A DNA stretch of 64,000 nucleotides from Plectosphaerella cucumerina. Lineage: Eukaryota > Ascomycota > Sordariomycetes > Glomerellales > Plectosphaerellaceae. How positions within the stretch are numbered: position 1 is the first letter of the stretch; every line of letters begins with the position of its first letter. Made by a program: the position numbers and the translations under genes. Location of the stretch: contig JAGPXD010000004.1 in assembly GCA_020746995.1 (NCBI GenBank), positions 3,100,001 through 3,164,000 of the forward strand. The letters are read 5' to 3'. Of the stretch, positions 1 through 10,156 are shown one piece after another. Below the pieces are notes generated by a model. The model made no database searches. It was not told the origin of the DNA and worked only from the letters and a program-made list of their open reading frames with translations.

Positions 1-496
1 GTTTTGTGGTGGTGAAGCTGCCCCGGATGCAGCGGTTCGGGTGGTGTGGTGGTGGTTCGGACTTTTGGAAGGGTGCAAAATTTAGCCCCGAGATGGCAGG
101 TAGCTTTAGCGGCCGAAAGCGACGGGACCTCGGGTGGCCTTGCGCGAGCCTGGAGACGACGTGCTGTCGATGCTCAAGCCTCCATCGAGAGGCGGTGTTG
201 GTACAGGAAGGGGGGAATAAGAAGGGAGAGAAGGAAGGGAGTCGTTGGAGTAGGAGGCGAATTGGGATTACTCGTACACTGGCCGTGAGGAGAAGAGCGC
301 CCGGAGCACACTGCAGTACAGCCTGAGTCGGGGTCGGGGTAGGTTGCGGTGTGGTCGTGTCGCATGCTCGGAATTCCCCAGGTTCCAATTGGGCGGCCCA
401 AGCTTCTCCCCCGTTAGATGCATCGACGCGCATGTCGCCCAGCCACTCGACCCCTGGACTGGCCTGACCAGCGCGCGAGAGTGGGCCCATGGGAAG
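1..496. other. left edge, no assignable gene start
   Basis: Only short, unconvincing frames are present. The frame of the downstream phosphotransferase is open from about position 254 but has no ATG before 497. This stretch may hold introns or an earlier exon of that gene, or mark where the gene was truncated. Confidence 0.4.
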
Positions 497-889
497 ATGG
501 AAGCTGTGCAGCTCCCGTCCATTCACTTCCACACCGTCCGCGAGTTCCACGAAGCACTGGTCGACGGCATGCCCTGGGATACCACCGACTGCACCAAGGT
601 CCCCGACATCGGCGAGCTGTTCGCATTCTACCAGCAAGCAGATGAAAAGCTGGTCCTGACGCACGGAGACCTGAGCAGCTTGAACATATTGGTCCGCGGG
701 GACACCGTCGTGGGCATTGTGGACTGGGAGACGGCAGGTTGGTTCCCAGCGTACTGGGAGTATACCACGGCGAAGTATGTCAACCCCTACAATCCGTTCT
801 GGGAAGAGCCGGTCGATCAGTTTGTGACGCCTAGGCCGGAGGAGTGGAGGATGGAGACCATCAGGCGCAGATATTTTGGTGACTTTTGA
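497..889 (+). CDS. APH-family phosphotransferase, C-terminal part (5' end unresolved)
   Basis: The C-terminal lobe of an aminoglycoside/choline-kinase-like phosphotransferase (APH family). Visible motifs are the catalytic loop LTHGDLSSLNILV with its Brenner H-G-D...N pattern, then GIVDWETAGWFPAYWEY, which carries the metal-binding aspartate. Fungal members of this family have many paralogs, and their substrates are mostly unknown. Family proteins usually have 250-400 residues. Only about 130 follow the first in-frame ATG at 497, and the ATP-binding N-lobe is missing. The frame is open from about 254, and the residues just before 497 look plausibly coding, so an upstream exon joined by an intron, possibly outside the window, is likely. 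A 5'-truncated pseudogene is the alternative. The start given is the first ATG, not a proven start. The stop is TGA at 887-889. Confidence 0.6.
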   Translation: MEAVQLPSIHFHTVREFHEALVDGMPWDTTDCTKVPDIGELFAFYQQADEKLVLTHGDLSSLNILVRGDTVVGIVDWETAGWFPAYWEYTTAKYVNPYNPFWEEPVDQFVTPRPEEWRMETIRRRYFGDF

Positions 890-1548
890 TGCATCTGCAC
901 GCCTCCAAGACTGGCTGCTTATACCCCACGAGTAAGGTAACGGGCGGTCTGAGACACAATCCTTTGCACTTAACTCGAATCACACGATTAAGTCCTTGAT
1001 CCATCGAACGAGGTCATGAAATTCGGGGAAATCGAAGAAGATCCCCTTCAAGACTGCGGAAACCAGTCCATCTCCTACACTCAATCAGCAACTGCCCAGA
1101 ATCACATGTCGATCGTCACCACCAGTCCATCATCCTCACTCACCGACCTCACCGAGAACCCCCTAAAATATCAGAAGCCCCACCAGTTGAGGCACACGGT
1201 GCGCAGCCAATGACGCCGCCTCCCCTCCGGCTTCCTCCCCCACAGGCCTAGCACCCCAGCGGACGCGATTCGTTCAGGGGCCGGAAGAAAGACACGCGAC
1301 CCACGACACCAAGGTGCAGGGGCGTAAATTTCGCTAGGGCCAGCACAGCCATCCTGGGCAGAGGCAGATGCGATAGCAGATCCGAGTTGTCCGTCCCGTC
1401 AGCAAAGGGAAGCCTCGGCCCAACGAATTTCTTCCCATCGATAACCACCTCCCCTGATAAGACCGACACCCCGTCCGACACCACCGTGACATCCGCCCGT
1501 CAGCATCGCGCATCACATCGCATCGCATCGCATCGCATCGTCTCGCGC
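890..1548. other. intergenic, no gene seen
   Basis: No coding frame with fungal codon bias. It ends in a short CATCG tandem repeat close to the next transcription unit. Confidence 0.5.
1516..1540 (+). repeat. CATCG x5 tandem repeat
   Basis: Five perfect copies of CATCG, directly upstream of the ATG at 1549, probably in the 5' leader of the THEM6-like gene. Confidence 0.8.
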
Positions 1549-1737
1549 ATGCCCTTCCCGTCCGCCGGCGGTCACTCCCTCCTCGCAAAGTGCTCGAGCA
1601 CCCTCCTCTGCTACCTGCGCTTCGCCCCCCTCTGGCTGCTCGCCATCCTCGTCCTGCTCCTCGGCGCAGCCCGCCATCGCATTGCCGCAGCCGTCCGCCG
1701 ACAACCACACCCGTCCGACAAGGCTCGCACCCATTAG
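1549..1737 (+). CDS. 62-codon ORF with membrane segment, in frame with the next gene
   Basis: An ATG-initiated frame of 62 residues with one strongly hydrophobic stretch (around APLWLLAILVLLLGAA, roughly residues 26-41) followed by an Arg/His-rich basic tail. It ends at TAG 1735-1737, and the next in-frame ATG (1747) begins the THEM6-like protein three codons later. It may be an upstream ORF, a separate micropeptide, or an N-terminal membrane anchor of the downstream protein if the single TAG is spliced out, read through or a sequence error. The stop lies inside CCCATTAG, which could itself serve as a 3' splice site. I do not recognise the peptide. Confidence 0.3.
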   Translation: MPFPSAGGHSLLAKCSSTLLCYLRFAPLWLLAILVLLLGAARHRIAAAVRRQPHPSDKARTH

Positions 1738-1746
1738 ACGCCCATC

Positions 1747-2886
1747 ATGACAAACGCAGCCTCCAAGCCGCAGGCCTCGCTGGCCGACATCGACCGCAAG
1801 CCCATGCGCATCGTCCGCCTGATCCGCCTGCTCTCGGCCGGCGGCGCCGCCTACGCCATCTACAAGACGCAGTGGAAGAAGGTCCTCACAAACTACTTTA
1901 CCGGCCCGGGCCGCCTCAGCCGCATCCTGATGCTCATCTTTGCGCTGCTCAACCTCAAGAACATGCCCTTTGTGTGGACCGTACGTCTCCCCTTCTACCT
2001 TCTCCTACCTTCCCTCTGCCATGCTGACATCCTCCCCCAGTACCGCCTTTGGCACGCCATCTTCTTCCACAACTTCATCCAAAAGGCCCCCGTCCTCGGC
2101 CCCCGCGCTCTCTTCCGCCCCATGATCTCCGAATCCCACGCCCCCATCATGGAGATCGACTACAACATCCACAAGTCCAACTCGACCTACTTCTCCGATC
2201 TAGACATTGCTCGCACCCACATGGCCTCCTACCTCCTCCGCACCGGCCTCCGCAAGCTCGACAACAACCTCGCCACCGGCCTCGTCCTCGACGACGTCAC
2301 CGGTAAGCCCCGCCGCGGCCGCTTCGGCATCATGCTCGGCGCCGTCCACTGCTCCTTCCGCCGCGAGATCCTCGGCTACCGCGGCTACGAGATGTGGACG
2401 CGCGTGCTCGCCTGGGACCGCAAGTGGCTCTACATGGTCACCCACTTTGTCCCCAAGGGCGTCGCCCGCCCCGCCGAGTATCTCGACACCCGCTTCGGAA
2501 AGCTGCGCACCCGCACCGGCGGCGCCGACGCCAACACGGTCTGGAAGAGCAAGATCCACGCCACTGCTGTCAGCAAGTACGTCTTCAAGCTGGGCCGGTG
2601 GACCGTACACCCCGCCCACATCCTCGAGGGCAGCGAGCTGCTGCCCGAGCGCCCTGGCGGCTGGCGCTCCGGCCCCAACCAGGTCGGCGACGAGGCTGAT
2701 CTCGGCGAGGTCGCTGACGACGCCGGCTGGGACTGGAAGATGGTCGAGAAGAGGCGCCGCGCGGGCATGGAGTTTGCGCAGCAGTTTGCCAACCTCGACC
2801 AGCTCGAGACATGGTTCGACGGTGCCGACGGCGGCGACGGCAGCGCCCTGGGCCGCTTTGGCCTGCAGAAGGAGACATGGTTCTAG
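1747..2886 (+). CDS. THEM6-like thioesterase-fold protein
   Basis: Predicted 359 residues from two exons, 1747-1980 and 2041-2886. The 60-nt intron (GTACGT...CCCCCAG) is a multiple of three without a stop, so unspliced translation would insert 20 residues. Splicing restores the family junction LKNMPFVWT-YRLWHAIFF. The protein has a hydrophobic N-terminal segment (RILMLIFALLNL, about residues 58-69), then the 4HBT/hot-dog-like part with MEIDYNIHKSNSTYFSDLD, the hallmark of the THEM6 family, and later EMWTRVLAWDRKWLYMVTHF. Fungal members are often labelled capsule polysaccharide biosynthesis protein, but that name has no support here. The activity and substrate are unknown; an acyl-thioester-related role at a membrane is inferred from the fold. 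The same-frame ORF just upstream may matter for the true N terminus. Confidence 0.82.
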   Translation: MTNAASKPQASLADIDRKPMRIVRLIRLLSAGGAAYAIYKTQWKKVLTNYFTGPGRLSRILMLIFALLNLKNMPFVWTVRLPFYLLLPSLCHADILPQYRLWHAIFFHNFIQKAPVLGPRALFRPMISESHAPIMEIDYNIHKSNSTYFSDLDIARTHMASYLLRTGLRKLDNNLATGLVLDDVTGKPRRGRFGIMLGAVHCSFRREILGYRGYEMWTRVLAWDRKWLYMVTHFVPKGVARPAEYLDTRFGKLRTRTGGADANTVWKSKIHATAVSKYVFKLGRWTVHPAHILEGSELLPERPGGWRSGPNQVGDEADLGEVADDAGWDWKMVEKRRRAGMEFAQQFANLDQLETWFDGADGGDGSALGRFGLQKETWF

Positions 2887-3141
2887 AGGAGGAGGCATAT
2901 TTGTCTATGGTAATGTCGAGATTTATTGTGTTGGATATGTCACGAGCGGCACAGGCATGAGCGGATTAGACCCGCGGGCCCAGAGGCCTGCTGTTTTTGT
3001 ATAGAGCTAGAGGATCGACAGAGGATCGACGAATGGATCATCACGGTGATCTGGGGTTGTTTAGATGATATTACATTTACTACAAGCCATTCTGACCCGC
3101 TGCGTGATCTATCGTGATGCTCTAAAGCTCGTTACACTCCC

Positions 3142-3920
3142 TTACAGAGCCACAGCCACGACAAGGGCAGCCGCGAGACCAAGACCCATGGCCTGGGCGC
3201 GAGGGGCGGCGTTCTCGCCATCGCCACCCTCGTCACCGCCCTCGTTTCCGTCCTCGGTGTTGTCGTCGCCATCGCCGTTGCCGTCGCCGGTAGGGCTAGC
3301 AGTTCCCGAGGCAGAGGTGACAGTCTCGGTCTGAGTCTCAGTTTCTGTCGCGGTGGCCGACTCGGTCTCCGTCTCCGTGACCGTCTCCGTCTCGCTAGCG
3401 CTGGACGTCTGCAGGTCGAGAAGCGAAGAGATAATCTCGACCGTCGACATGACTTCGATATCCGTCGTCACCGTGGCCATGCCACTGGTCTGCGTGACTG
3501 TCAAGGTGCTCGAGTAGCTAGGCACGACCACGACCTCGGACGCGGTGGGCGTCAGGGTCAGGGGCAGCTCGACAGAGGCGGAGGCGCTGCCGAGGCTGTT
3601 GCAGAAGGTCTGGAAGGCCTCGACGAGGTCTGGGTGGGTGTTAGTGAGGAACCATCGTCACTGTCGTGTGGGGAACACTCACTGTTGATGTCGGACTGCT
3701 GGCACTCGAGCTCGCGAAGGCAGGGCTCAACATCAGCGGCGATGGAGGGGAAGTTGCGGCAGTAGCACTCGTTGTCGGTGAGGGCGCAGTCCACCTGGGC
3801 GAAGCCGTTGATCAAGCAGCCCTGGTAGACGCACTCGCCCAGGTCGGGGAGGACGGGGATGGGGATGGTCTGGGCGGCGGCCAGGGAGAGGAGAGACGCG
3901 GCGGTGATGGAGGTCTTCAT
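3142..3920 (-). CDS. CFEM-domain GPI-anchored surface protein
   Basis: Predicted 241 residues from exons complement(3683-3920) and complement(3142-3629), with a 53-nt intron (GTGAGT...CCCAG). Residues 1-16 form a signal peptide. The CFEM domain follows at about residues 24-90 with the expected eight cysteines: CVYQGC, VDC, NECYC, EPC, ELEC and FQTFC, the last encoded after the intron. Then come a Thr/Glu repeat stretch (TETET-type, about 145-185), an acidic Gly/Asp-rich stretch, and a hydrophobic C-terminal tail (AMGLGLAAALVVAVAL) typical of a GPI-attachment signal. CFEM proteins sit at the cell surface, and some bind heme or act in host interaction; which applies here cannot be read from sequence. 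A TTTAAA element at about 4047-4052 could be its TATA-like box. Gene and domain calls are firm, the function is not. Confidence 0.88.
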
Positions 3921-5108
3921 TGTGGCGGTGGAGGGTATGTGATTAAGGGTGGTGTGTGTGTTGGAGGTGATGTTGAGCCGCGAGAGATGAAGATGAGATG
4001 ATGATCAGAGCGGATTGCAACTTTCAAGACGACAAGACGGATGGCCTTTAAAGAAGAGAAATTGAATGCCCAGCAGGATTCCCGACGCCGTCACAACCGG
4101 GCAACATGTCGGCCAAGATATTTACACTGGGCCTTGAGTGGATGGGCTTTGCGGTGCCAACTCCTGCTCGCCACGACCGTGTGACGTCCACTACTGGCCT
4201 GTTTGCCTGTGGCACTGCATTCCCGCAGCAACAGCGGCACACGTCGGCCGAGAAGGGCGCCCGGCAGGCTGCAGTGCCCAGACTTTTCAGGCTGAGCGGT
4301 GTCGGCCCCGGACGCCTGGACGGGGGAAAAGGTGCATCTCGATGAATCCTACAGGCTGCAGGGCAAGTTGTGGGACGTACCAAGAGTTTTTGACGTCAAC
4401 CCAGGCGCACCCGCTCCACCGTCGGGCAACGCAGAGACTGGGGCCGAAAAGCGGCACGGGCCTTGGGAGGAGGGTGATAGTTGCGACTTTTCGACGTGTG
4501 CCAACTCTCGAATTTCTTTGGCGGTGGAACTCGGAGATTTCAAGCCGATGCTGGGCGGTTGTTGAGTTCAACTTCAGCTAAATAGTCCTCGCTGTTTCCC
4601 CTGAGAGAAGGCGGATGCGCCATGTCCCAGTGTACCCCTGACTCTTCGTCCAGACCGCAGAGCTTGTCAGCATGGGGCCCAAAAATCGCCCAAAGTCCCG
4701 AAAGGCTCTAAACTCCGGCCATATGTCCGTCTCACGAGAAGACAGCCATGCCGACTCGTGCCGGCTACGTGAGGGCCGTTGACTGGTGTTCAGAAGACAT
4801 CCTCCATGACCGTGAGAAGCCATCGTAACACGGGATTGGCTCGTTCGGATTTCCTGCCTCCTGAATGGTCAAATGTCAGAAAAAGGGGGGCATCACGACT
4901 GACCCCGTGCAGCTTCACTCCGCGTGTGTTAGTTATATCCTCCCCCATCCATGACCAGTCAAAAGAAGGGTATGAGGATTGGGAATCGAGAGTGAGAAAG
5001 GAGGTGTCATGCAGGGCGGAGGCGTATAAAAGAAGGCATTCTGCACCCTTCAGACTTGGAACCATCAGGCCAAGCAGCGAAAAACCTCCCCCTCCCACAT
5101 CGAACATC
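3921..5108. other. divergent promoter region between CFEM and SDR genes
   Basis: Contains the 5' regions of both divergent genes. Short frames here lack coding bias. The only element I would name is the TATA box of the SDR gene. Confidence 0.55.
5025..5032 (+). promoter_or_regulatory. TATA box of SDR gene
   Basis: TATAAAAG, 77 bp upstream of the ATG at 5109 and followed by a short C/A-rich leader, as expected for a strongly regulated core promoter. It is the cleanest TATA box in the window. Confidence 0.6.
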
Positions 5109-6029
5109 ATGACCATCAACTTTGACCCAGACAGGGACATCCCGTCTCTCGACGGCAAGGTCGTCCTCATCACCGGCGGCAACAATGGCATCGGCAGACA
5201 GACCGCCCTCGCCATCGCAAAGCACAGTCCAGCCGAGATCTGGATCGCCGCCCGCGACGCCGCAAAGGCCGATGCCGTCATCGAGGATATCCGCCACCAG
5301 GTCCCAGCCGTGGCAGTACACTTCCTCCCCGTCGACCTCGCCTCCTTTGCGGCCATCAAGAGCGCCGCAAAGATATTTCTCGCGTCCGCCTCCCGTCTTG
5401 ACATCCTTTACCTCAACGCCGGCATCATGGCCGTCCCCGCCGGCGTCACCGCCGATGAGTACGAAGTCCAGTTCGGCACCAACCACATGGGCCACGCCCT
5501 GCTTCTCAAACTCCTCACTCCGCTCCTGCTGGCCACTGCTGCCATCCCGCAGAGCATCCCCGACAGCGTCCGCGTCGTGATCACGACCTCTGCCACGCAC
5601 AGGTTCACCGTTTCGGGAGGCATCGACTTCGACCTCCTCAAGTCGACCGCCGAGAGCGTCTTCACCGTGTACCGGTATGGCCAGAGCAAGCTCGCCAACA
5701 TTTTGTACGCTCGCGAGATGGCGCGGCGGCATCCACAGATCACCACTGTGTCGGTACATCCCGGCGTCGTCATGACAGACCTTCAGAAGTCTCCTGACGC
5801 GCCCCTCATCCTTCGTCTGTACCAGCTCGTGGCTCTCCCCTTCATCGGGTTATCGCCGGAGGACGGTGCCAAGTCGCAGCTCTGGGCCGGCACCGCCGCC
5901 GGCGTTGAGAACGGCGAGTATTACACGCCCGTGGGCGTCATCGGCAGAGGGAGCGCCATGTCGGCAGACGAGGATCTAGGGCGGAGGCTCTGGGAGTGGA
6001 CCGAAAAGGAGCTCGAGGGGCATATGTAA
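5109..6029 (+). CDS. short-chain dehydrogenase/reductase (retinol-dehydrogenase-like)
   Basis: Single exon, 306 residues. This is a classical SDR Rossmann fold. The cofactor motif TGGNNGIG lies at about residues 20-27, the IAARD turn at about 46-50, and LNAGIM (the NAG motif) near 100. The catalytic serine is in ITTSATH, and YGQSKLANI supplies the YxxxK pair. The arginine in IAARD after beta-2 suggests NADP(H) preference, which is an inference. The substrate is unknown; similar fungal proteins are annotated as retinol dehydrogenase-like. The frame is open about 330 nt further upstream, but that part overlaps the TATA box and lacks family similarity, so the ATG at 5109 is chosen. The gene is convergent with the Zn2Cys6 regulator, with 155 bp between stops. 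Confidence 0.88.
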   Translation: MTINFDPDRDIPSLDGKVVLITGGNNGIGRQTALAIAKHSPAEIWIAARDAAKADAVIEDIRHQVPAVAVHFLPVDLASFAAIKSAAKIFLASASRLDILYLNAGIMAVPAGVTADEYEVQFGTNHMGHALLLKLLTPLLLATAAIPQSIPDSVRVVITTSATHRFTVSGGIDFDLLKSTAESVFTVYRYGQSKLANILYAREMARRHPQITTVSVHPGVVMTDLQKSPDAPLILRLYQLVALPFIGLSPEDGAKSQLWAGTAAGVENGEYYTPVGVIGRGSAMSADEDLGRRLWEWTEKELEGHM

Positions 6030-6184
6030 GGGTGGCCAACCAGGATGTGCCGTTCGATTTGGGATGGTCTCTATACGCGATGAGTTCTTGGTCTGATAGT
6101 GAATGACTTCGCATGCAGCGCGTCATGACTTTCGTAGAGAAATAAGGGGAGGCTGAAATAGTGAACCTCTGGGGCGGCTAAGAG

Positions 6185-7913
6185 TTATGCCGATTGGCAT
6201 CGTCTTTCAATGACTTCCCAGCTGCCGTCGCTCCTCATCTGTTGACATATGAAGACGATGCTCTCAGACGGATCATCCGTCAGCCGTGGAAACACGTCAC
6301 TGACACTGGTGATCGCAGACGACGCCGGCTCTGGGTTGCCTTCGTCGCAGAGGGCCGCTTGAAAGGACCCATAGGCAGCAGTATCAGCGGTGCCCACACG
6401 TTCCATCTCAGCGATTTCCCATGCGATGGCGGCGGCAGCCGTTCCGTTCCATATGCCCTCGTAGTAGCCCGTGGACATAAGCAACCTGATGGCTGACAGC
6501 CTGAGCTGACGCACCCGACATTTGAGAGCCGTGAAATACAGGGGTGCAATGACGCCCATGTCTGGGAGGAAGTTGACCCTCTGCGGGCAGCTTCCAAGGA
6601 AGATGCTGAAGATTGTGAACGGGGCGGTGGCCATCACAATAAGCTCTCCGCACTGGGCGACGATCGAAGCGAAGCGGCCCTCGTGAAGGTCAAACACGGA
6701 CTCGTCCTCGGGAAATGTGCAGGTAGCCGCCATGACGCATGCCATGGCGTGGTAAATTCGTAGGAGCCGGTAGCCCATTTCGTCGCGGGCACTTGTGTTC
6801 GTTCCAGCGCTGGCGGCCTTTGTTGCGTCGTATACCGTGAGCCATGACGAGAGAGCTGCTTGTATGCTCATCTGGCGGTCGCGAATATCTGAGATCAGAT
6901 CGATCTGGGGAGACCGACAAATGCGCGCGAGACCAAGTATCTCGTACAGTATCATATCCAGCCGTTGTCGTGCCGCTTGGGCCGAGTCAAAGACCATGGG
7001 CAGGGGTGCTGGGTCCAACACGATATTGTACTGCTGGTTGGAGCCGTGCCTCATCAGTGCCATCTGAATATCGAGCCGGATCAAGGCCTCGGCGAGGTAG
7101 TCGTCGATAGACTGCTGTTCAGACTTCAAGACCAACGTCGTATCACCATCAGGCCGGGGCTGAAGCCCCCGGAGGAGACCAAGGCCCGTCCGAAGTAGGG
7201 CATGCGCCGTCTTATGCTGCTGGCGGAGCAGCTGCAGGTACACAAAGACGAGGCAGGTGATGACGGCGATCCGTACCGATGTCCTGGTGCTGGCCGAGAA
7301 ATGCGGCTGGAGGAGACAGATGGCTCGGCCGTAGTGCCGTAGCACAACCTGTTCCTGTTCGTCTGGTGCACCTCGGAGCGTTGCCGGGCGGGAACCTTCG
7401 GCGGCCTGGAGCGTATCCTGCTTGTGCGCGAGGCTCAGGGCCAGAACGGCTTGCATCACCGCGGGCTCCCCCCAGCTCGCCTGCGAGAGTATCGTAGCCC
7501 AGAGCTCCGACTCGAACACGCCGGCGAGCTTGATACTGCAGCGGACCAAAAACCATTCAAAACCGAGCCGCTCCAGTCCCGTGACGGTAACGGTGCCTGT
7601 CGGCAGGACTGCAACGTGACGAGATAGGCGTGGACTTGGCTGCCGGACCTGCGGGCGGCCATTGTGCTTGCCGGGTGCAGGCACTACAGGACGGCTCCAG
7701 ATGCCATAGCCATCGCATGCTCGGCCGGTAGAGACGCATTTCTGGCACGAGGGCCGCGCCTCATCGCACTTGATCCGCCGGATCCTGGCACAGGCGTCAG
7801 CCTGCCTGCCTACTGAGCAGGTGTGGTCATGAGCGAGTGCCGTACTTGCACGTGCGGCAGCCAGTCTTGACCTTTCGCCTGTTCTTTGGCCGGGCGACTA
7901 AGGATGTGTCCAT
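6185..7913 (-). CDS. Zn2Cys6 transcription factor
   Basis: Predicted 555 residues from exons complement(7846-7913) and complement(6185-7784). The 61-nt intron (GTACGG...GCCAG) splits the zinc cluster. Joining the exons gives CRTCKIRRIKCDEARPSC plus QKC and GRAC, the full six-cysteine C6 zinc cluster at about residues 17-44, preceded by a basic stretch (RPKNRRKVK). The rest is mainly helical and fits a fungal-specific regulatory domain of the Fungal_trans_2 type (for example YLQLLRQQHKTAHALLRTGL). Without the intron the cluster is lost, which is strong support for the model. It is a nuclear DNA-binding regulator with unknown targets. The convergent SDR and the VOC gene about 480 bp upstream on the same strand are natural candidates, by proximity only. 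Confidence 0.87.
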
Positions 7914-8394
7914 TTGATGGGCTGGTGAGATGGGAGGGGAGCTGAGTCGGGATGGCTTGGGCTTGGAGGGGGGGATGATAATGTAGACAAGGGTGGTCTG
8001 CAACCCCCGTCGACCGAGGACTCTGGAGGCTGCATCACATGACCTTCAGGGGCCCTCACGCTCCCCGACGCCGCTAAATCTTCTCCAACTTGAACCCCTG
8101 CGCAACCTGAAATGCCCTGAAAACAGTCCCCCATCATCTCATCTGCCCGCAAGATGCCCAGGCCACAATACCTTCACAGCATTCAAAGATCCTGCGATCG
8201 ATCCGACCAAGTCTAGGAGTCACACCCGGATACAACTTCCATCGACAGGCTCTGTCCATTCTCCGCATCCTTCGGCGCCTGGAAACAACAAAATCAAACC
8301 CTTTGAACTGCTAAGCATGTACATACAAGCCAACATTCTGCCATAGACACTCCTCCATCACGCCCCCCTTCCCCAACATCCAAACCTCCACCGC
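7914..8394. other. intergenic, upstream of Zn2Cys6 gene
   Basis: Promoter of the regulator and 3' flank of the VOC gene, C-rich from about 8340. No gene seen. Confidence 0.5.
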
Positions 8395-8849
8395 TCAAAC
8401 CATCTGATAAACCGACCCAACATTCCCCTCCGTATCCCTAAAAAAGCGATACAGCCCATGCTCCCCCTCCTTCTCAGCCTCACTCAGCATAACCCCCCCA
8501 GCCTTCTCAATAACCTCCCCGCTCTTCTCAACATCCTCCACAAACCAATGGATACAAACCCCCCCTCCACCCGTCTTCAAGATCCCAGACCCGTTCGGCA
8601 CCTTTTCAATACCACCACTAAGACTAACCCCCTTGGGCGCAAGATCAAACATCTTGTGCGTAGCCTCGGGGTACTGCGGCGTGTTGGGCTTGAAGTCAAA
8701 GTCGAAGACGTCCTTGTAGAACTTGCTAGCTAGAAGGTATTAGTGAGTATCGTGAAGAAATTGAAGGGGTTCGTACCTCGAGGGACGTCCTCGGCGGGGA
8801 TGGCCATCCAGATGGGACTGCCGAACTTGGGGGGCTTCCAGTCAGACAT
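8395..8849 (-). CDS. VOC / glyoxalase-like protein
   Basis: Predicted 135 residues from exons complement(8777-8849) and complement(8395-8729), with a 47-nt intron (GTACGA...TTCTAG). The spliced protein starts MSDWKPPKFGSPIW and shows the vicinal oxygen chelate pattern: GSPIWMAIPAEDVPRASKFY at the beta-1/alpha-1 step, the central GGGGVCIHWFVEDVE strand, and the closing FFRDTEGNVGSVYQ strand. Such single-domain proteins include glyoxalases, dioxygenases and resistance proteins. Metal ligands cannot be assigned with confidence, so no reaction is claimed. Probably cytosolic, since no targeting sequence is seen. It lies upstream of the Zn2Cys6 gene on the same strand. Confidence 0.85.
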
Positions 8850-9683
8850 GGTGATGAATGTTCTCTGAGTGATCGATATTCCTGGAGAGCATGAGATGAT
8901 GAGAAGAGAACGGCGACATTCGATTTGGCGTCGGACTTCGTGGCTATTTGAGCTCACGATGCGCAGTTGTTACCTGGCCGCATGCCCCTCTTCTGTGCTT
9001 CAGCGTGGCGTTTTTAGGCCGGTTCCCATCTTCACGTTCTACCCGCGAAACTTTGCCCGTTGATGTTTAGCGGCGTCACGCCCAACTGCTCGACCTAGCC
9101 AGCGGTCAGCACGGAGCAACATTGCGAAAGGGTCACGGCCGAAGTCTCGACAGGGAGCAGGTGTGGACTGATGTTTCCATCTGTCTGTGGACATACTCAA
9201 GATACATCATAGGGCGAGTTCTCGTCGCCTAGGATTGATGCATTTCACCGGCAGCGTTTGGAAGGTCACAAGACAGGGATCAATTGGGTTGTTCATCAAT
9301 TGCGCTCGTCAATTCTCCGGAGTGTGGAAGTAAACCACCGTGCTAGATAGGAATAACCCTCCGTCCCAAGCCCATGCCCGTCCGCCGAGTTGAGGAATAT
9401 CCGATTCATCTCTCACCCGGGCACCGCCATAATTAGGCCACGTCTTGCACAACGCACGATCGATTGTCTAATCGTCTCGTGCGGTAGCTACCTCATATTT
9501 CAGACTGGCAGTCAATGTCAAGCGTGGAAGAAAGGCGGCAACGAGTCAAGGGTCGGCCATATAACCAGTCTCTCGGGACGGTGGGATAAGAAAGGGCGTG
9601 GAGGTGCGCCCAAGTCAGGTGGTCCTCTCCGCATCCAGGGAGTGCAACCCAGCGCCATTGCCCGCATGCGGACACGACACTGC
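8850..9683. other. intergenic, no gene seen
   Basis: VOC promoter plus Rtc3-like 3' flank. Frames found here have stops at expected random density and no codon bias. Confidence 0.5.
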
Positions 9684-10156
9684 TTAGTTGCCCAGAGGAC
9701 CATTGCTTGCGTTCTTGGTGCCGAACTTGGCGGGCATCTGCGTGAACAATCATCGTCAGTCATCGGTTCATGAAATCGTGTCGGCAACGGGTAGTCTCAC
9801 CTCGTGGCTTTGCAGCTCGCCCTTCTCGAGAATGATCTTGATCACCTCATCCTCATTTTCCGTGTCGAACTCGTTCGCGAGCGTCGCCTTGGACGCGCCA
9901 TCATATGTGCCCTGGACGCCTTGTCTAGATTGTGACGTCAGTCAGCCGTCCTGGTTGCGGGGGGGATGGGCTGCGGGGCGCGCGGCACTTACCCGTGGGT
10001 GTAGAAGATCTTGAAGGTCGAGACGAAGTGCGACAGGGGCACGCTCTTGTCGCTCTGCCACTTCTTGTAGTCCTCTGGGTCGTCGACGAAGACGAGGAAG
10101 GTGTTGGACGCGGCCTTGTAGGCAACCTTGTGAGTGAGACCCTCGCCGCGAGTCAT
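9684..10156 (-). CDS. Rtc3-like protein with SBDS N-terminal-type domain
   Basis: Predicted 113 residues from exons complement(9993-10156), complement(9801-9924) and complement(9684-9737). Introns are 68 nt (GTAAGT...TCTAG) and 63 nt (GTGAGA...CGCAG). The protein starts MTRGEGLTHKVAYKA and contains FLVFVDDPEDYKKWQ, HFVSTFKIFYTHGQGVQG and NEDEVIKIILEKGELQ, the SBDS/FYSH fold seen alone in yeast Rtc3 (about 111 residues), as opposed to the three-domain ribosome factor Sdo1. Yeast Rtc3 is stress-responsive and implicated in RNA metabolism; the role here is unproven. The length match and complete fold make the gene call firm. The long C/T-rich leader upstream is typical of highly expressed fungal genes. 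Confidence 0.85.
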
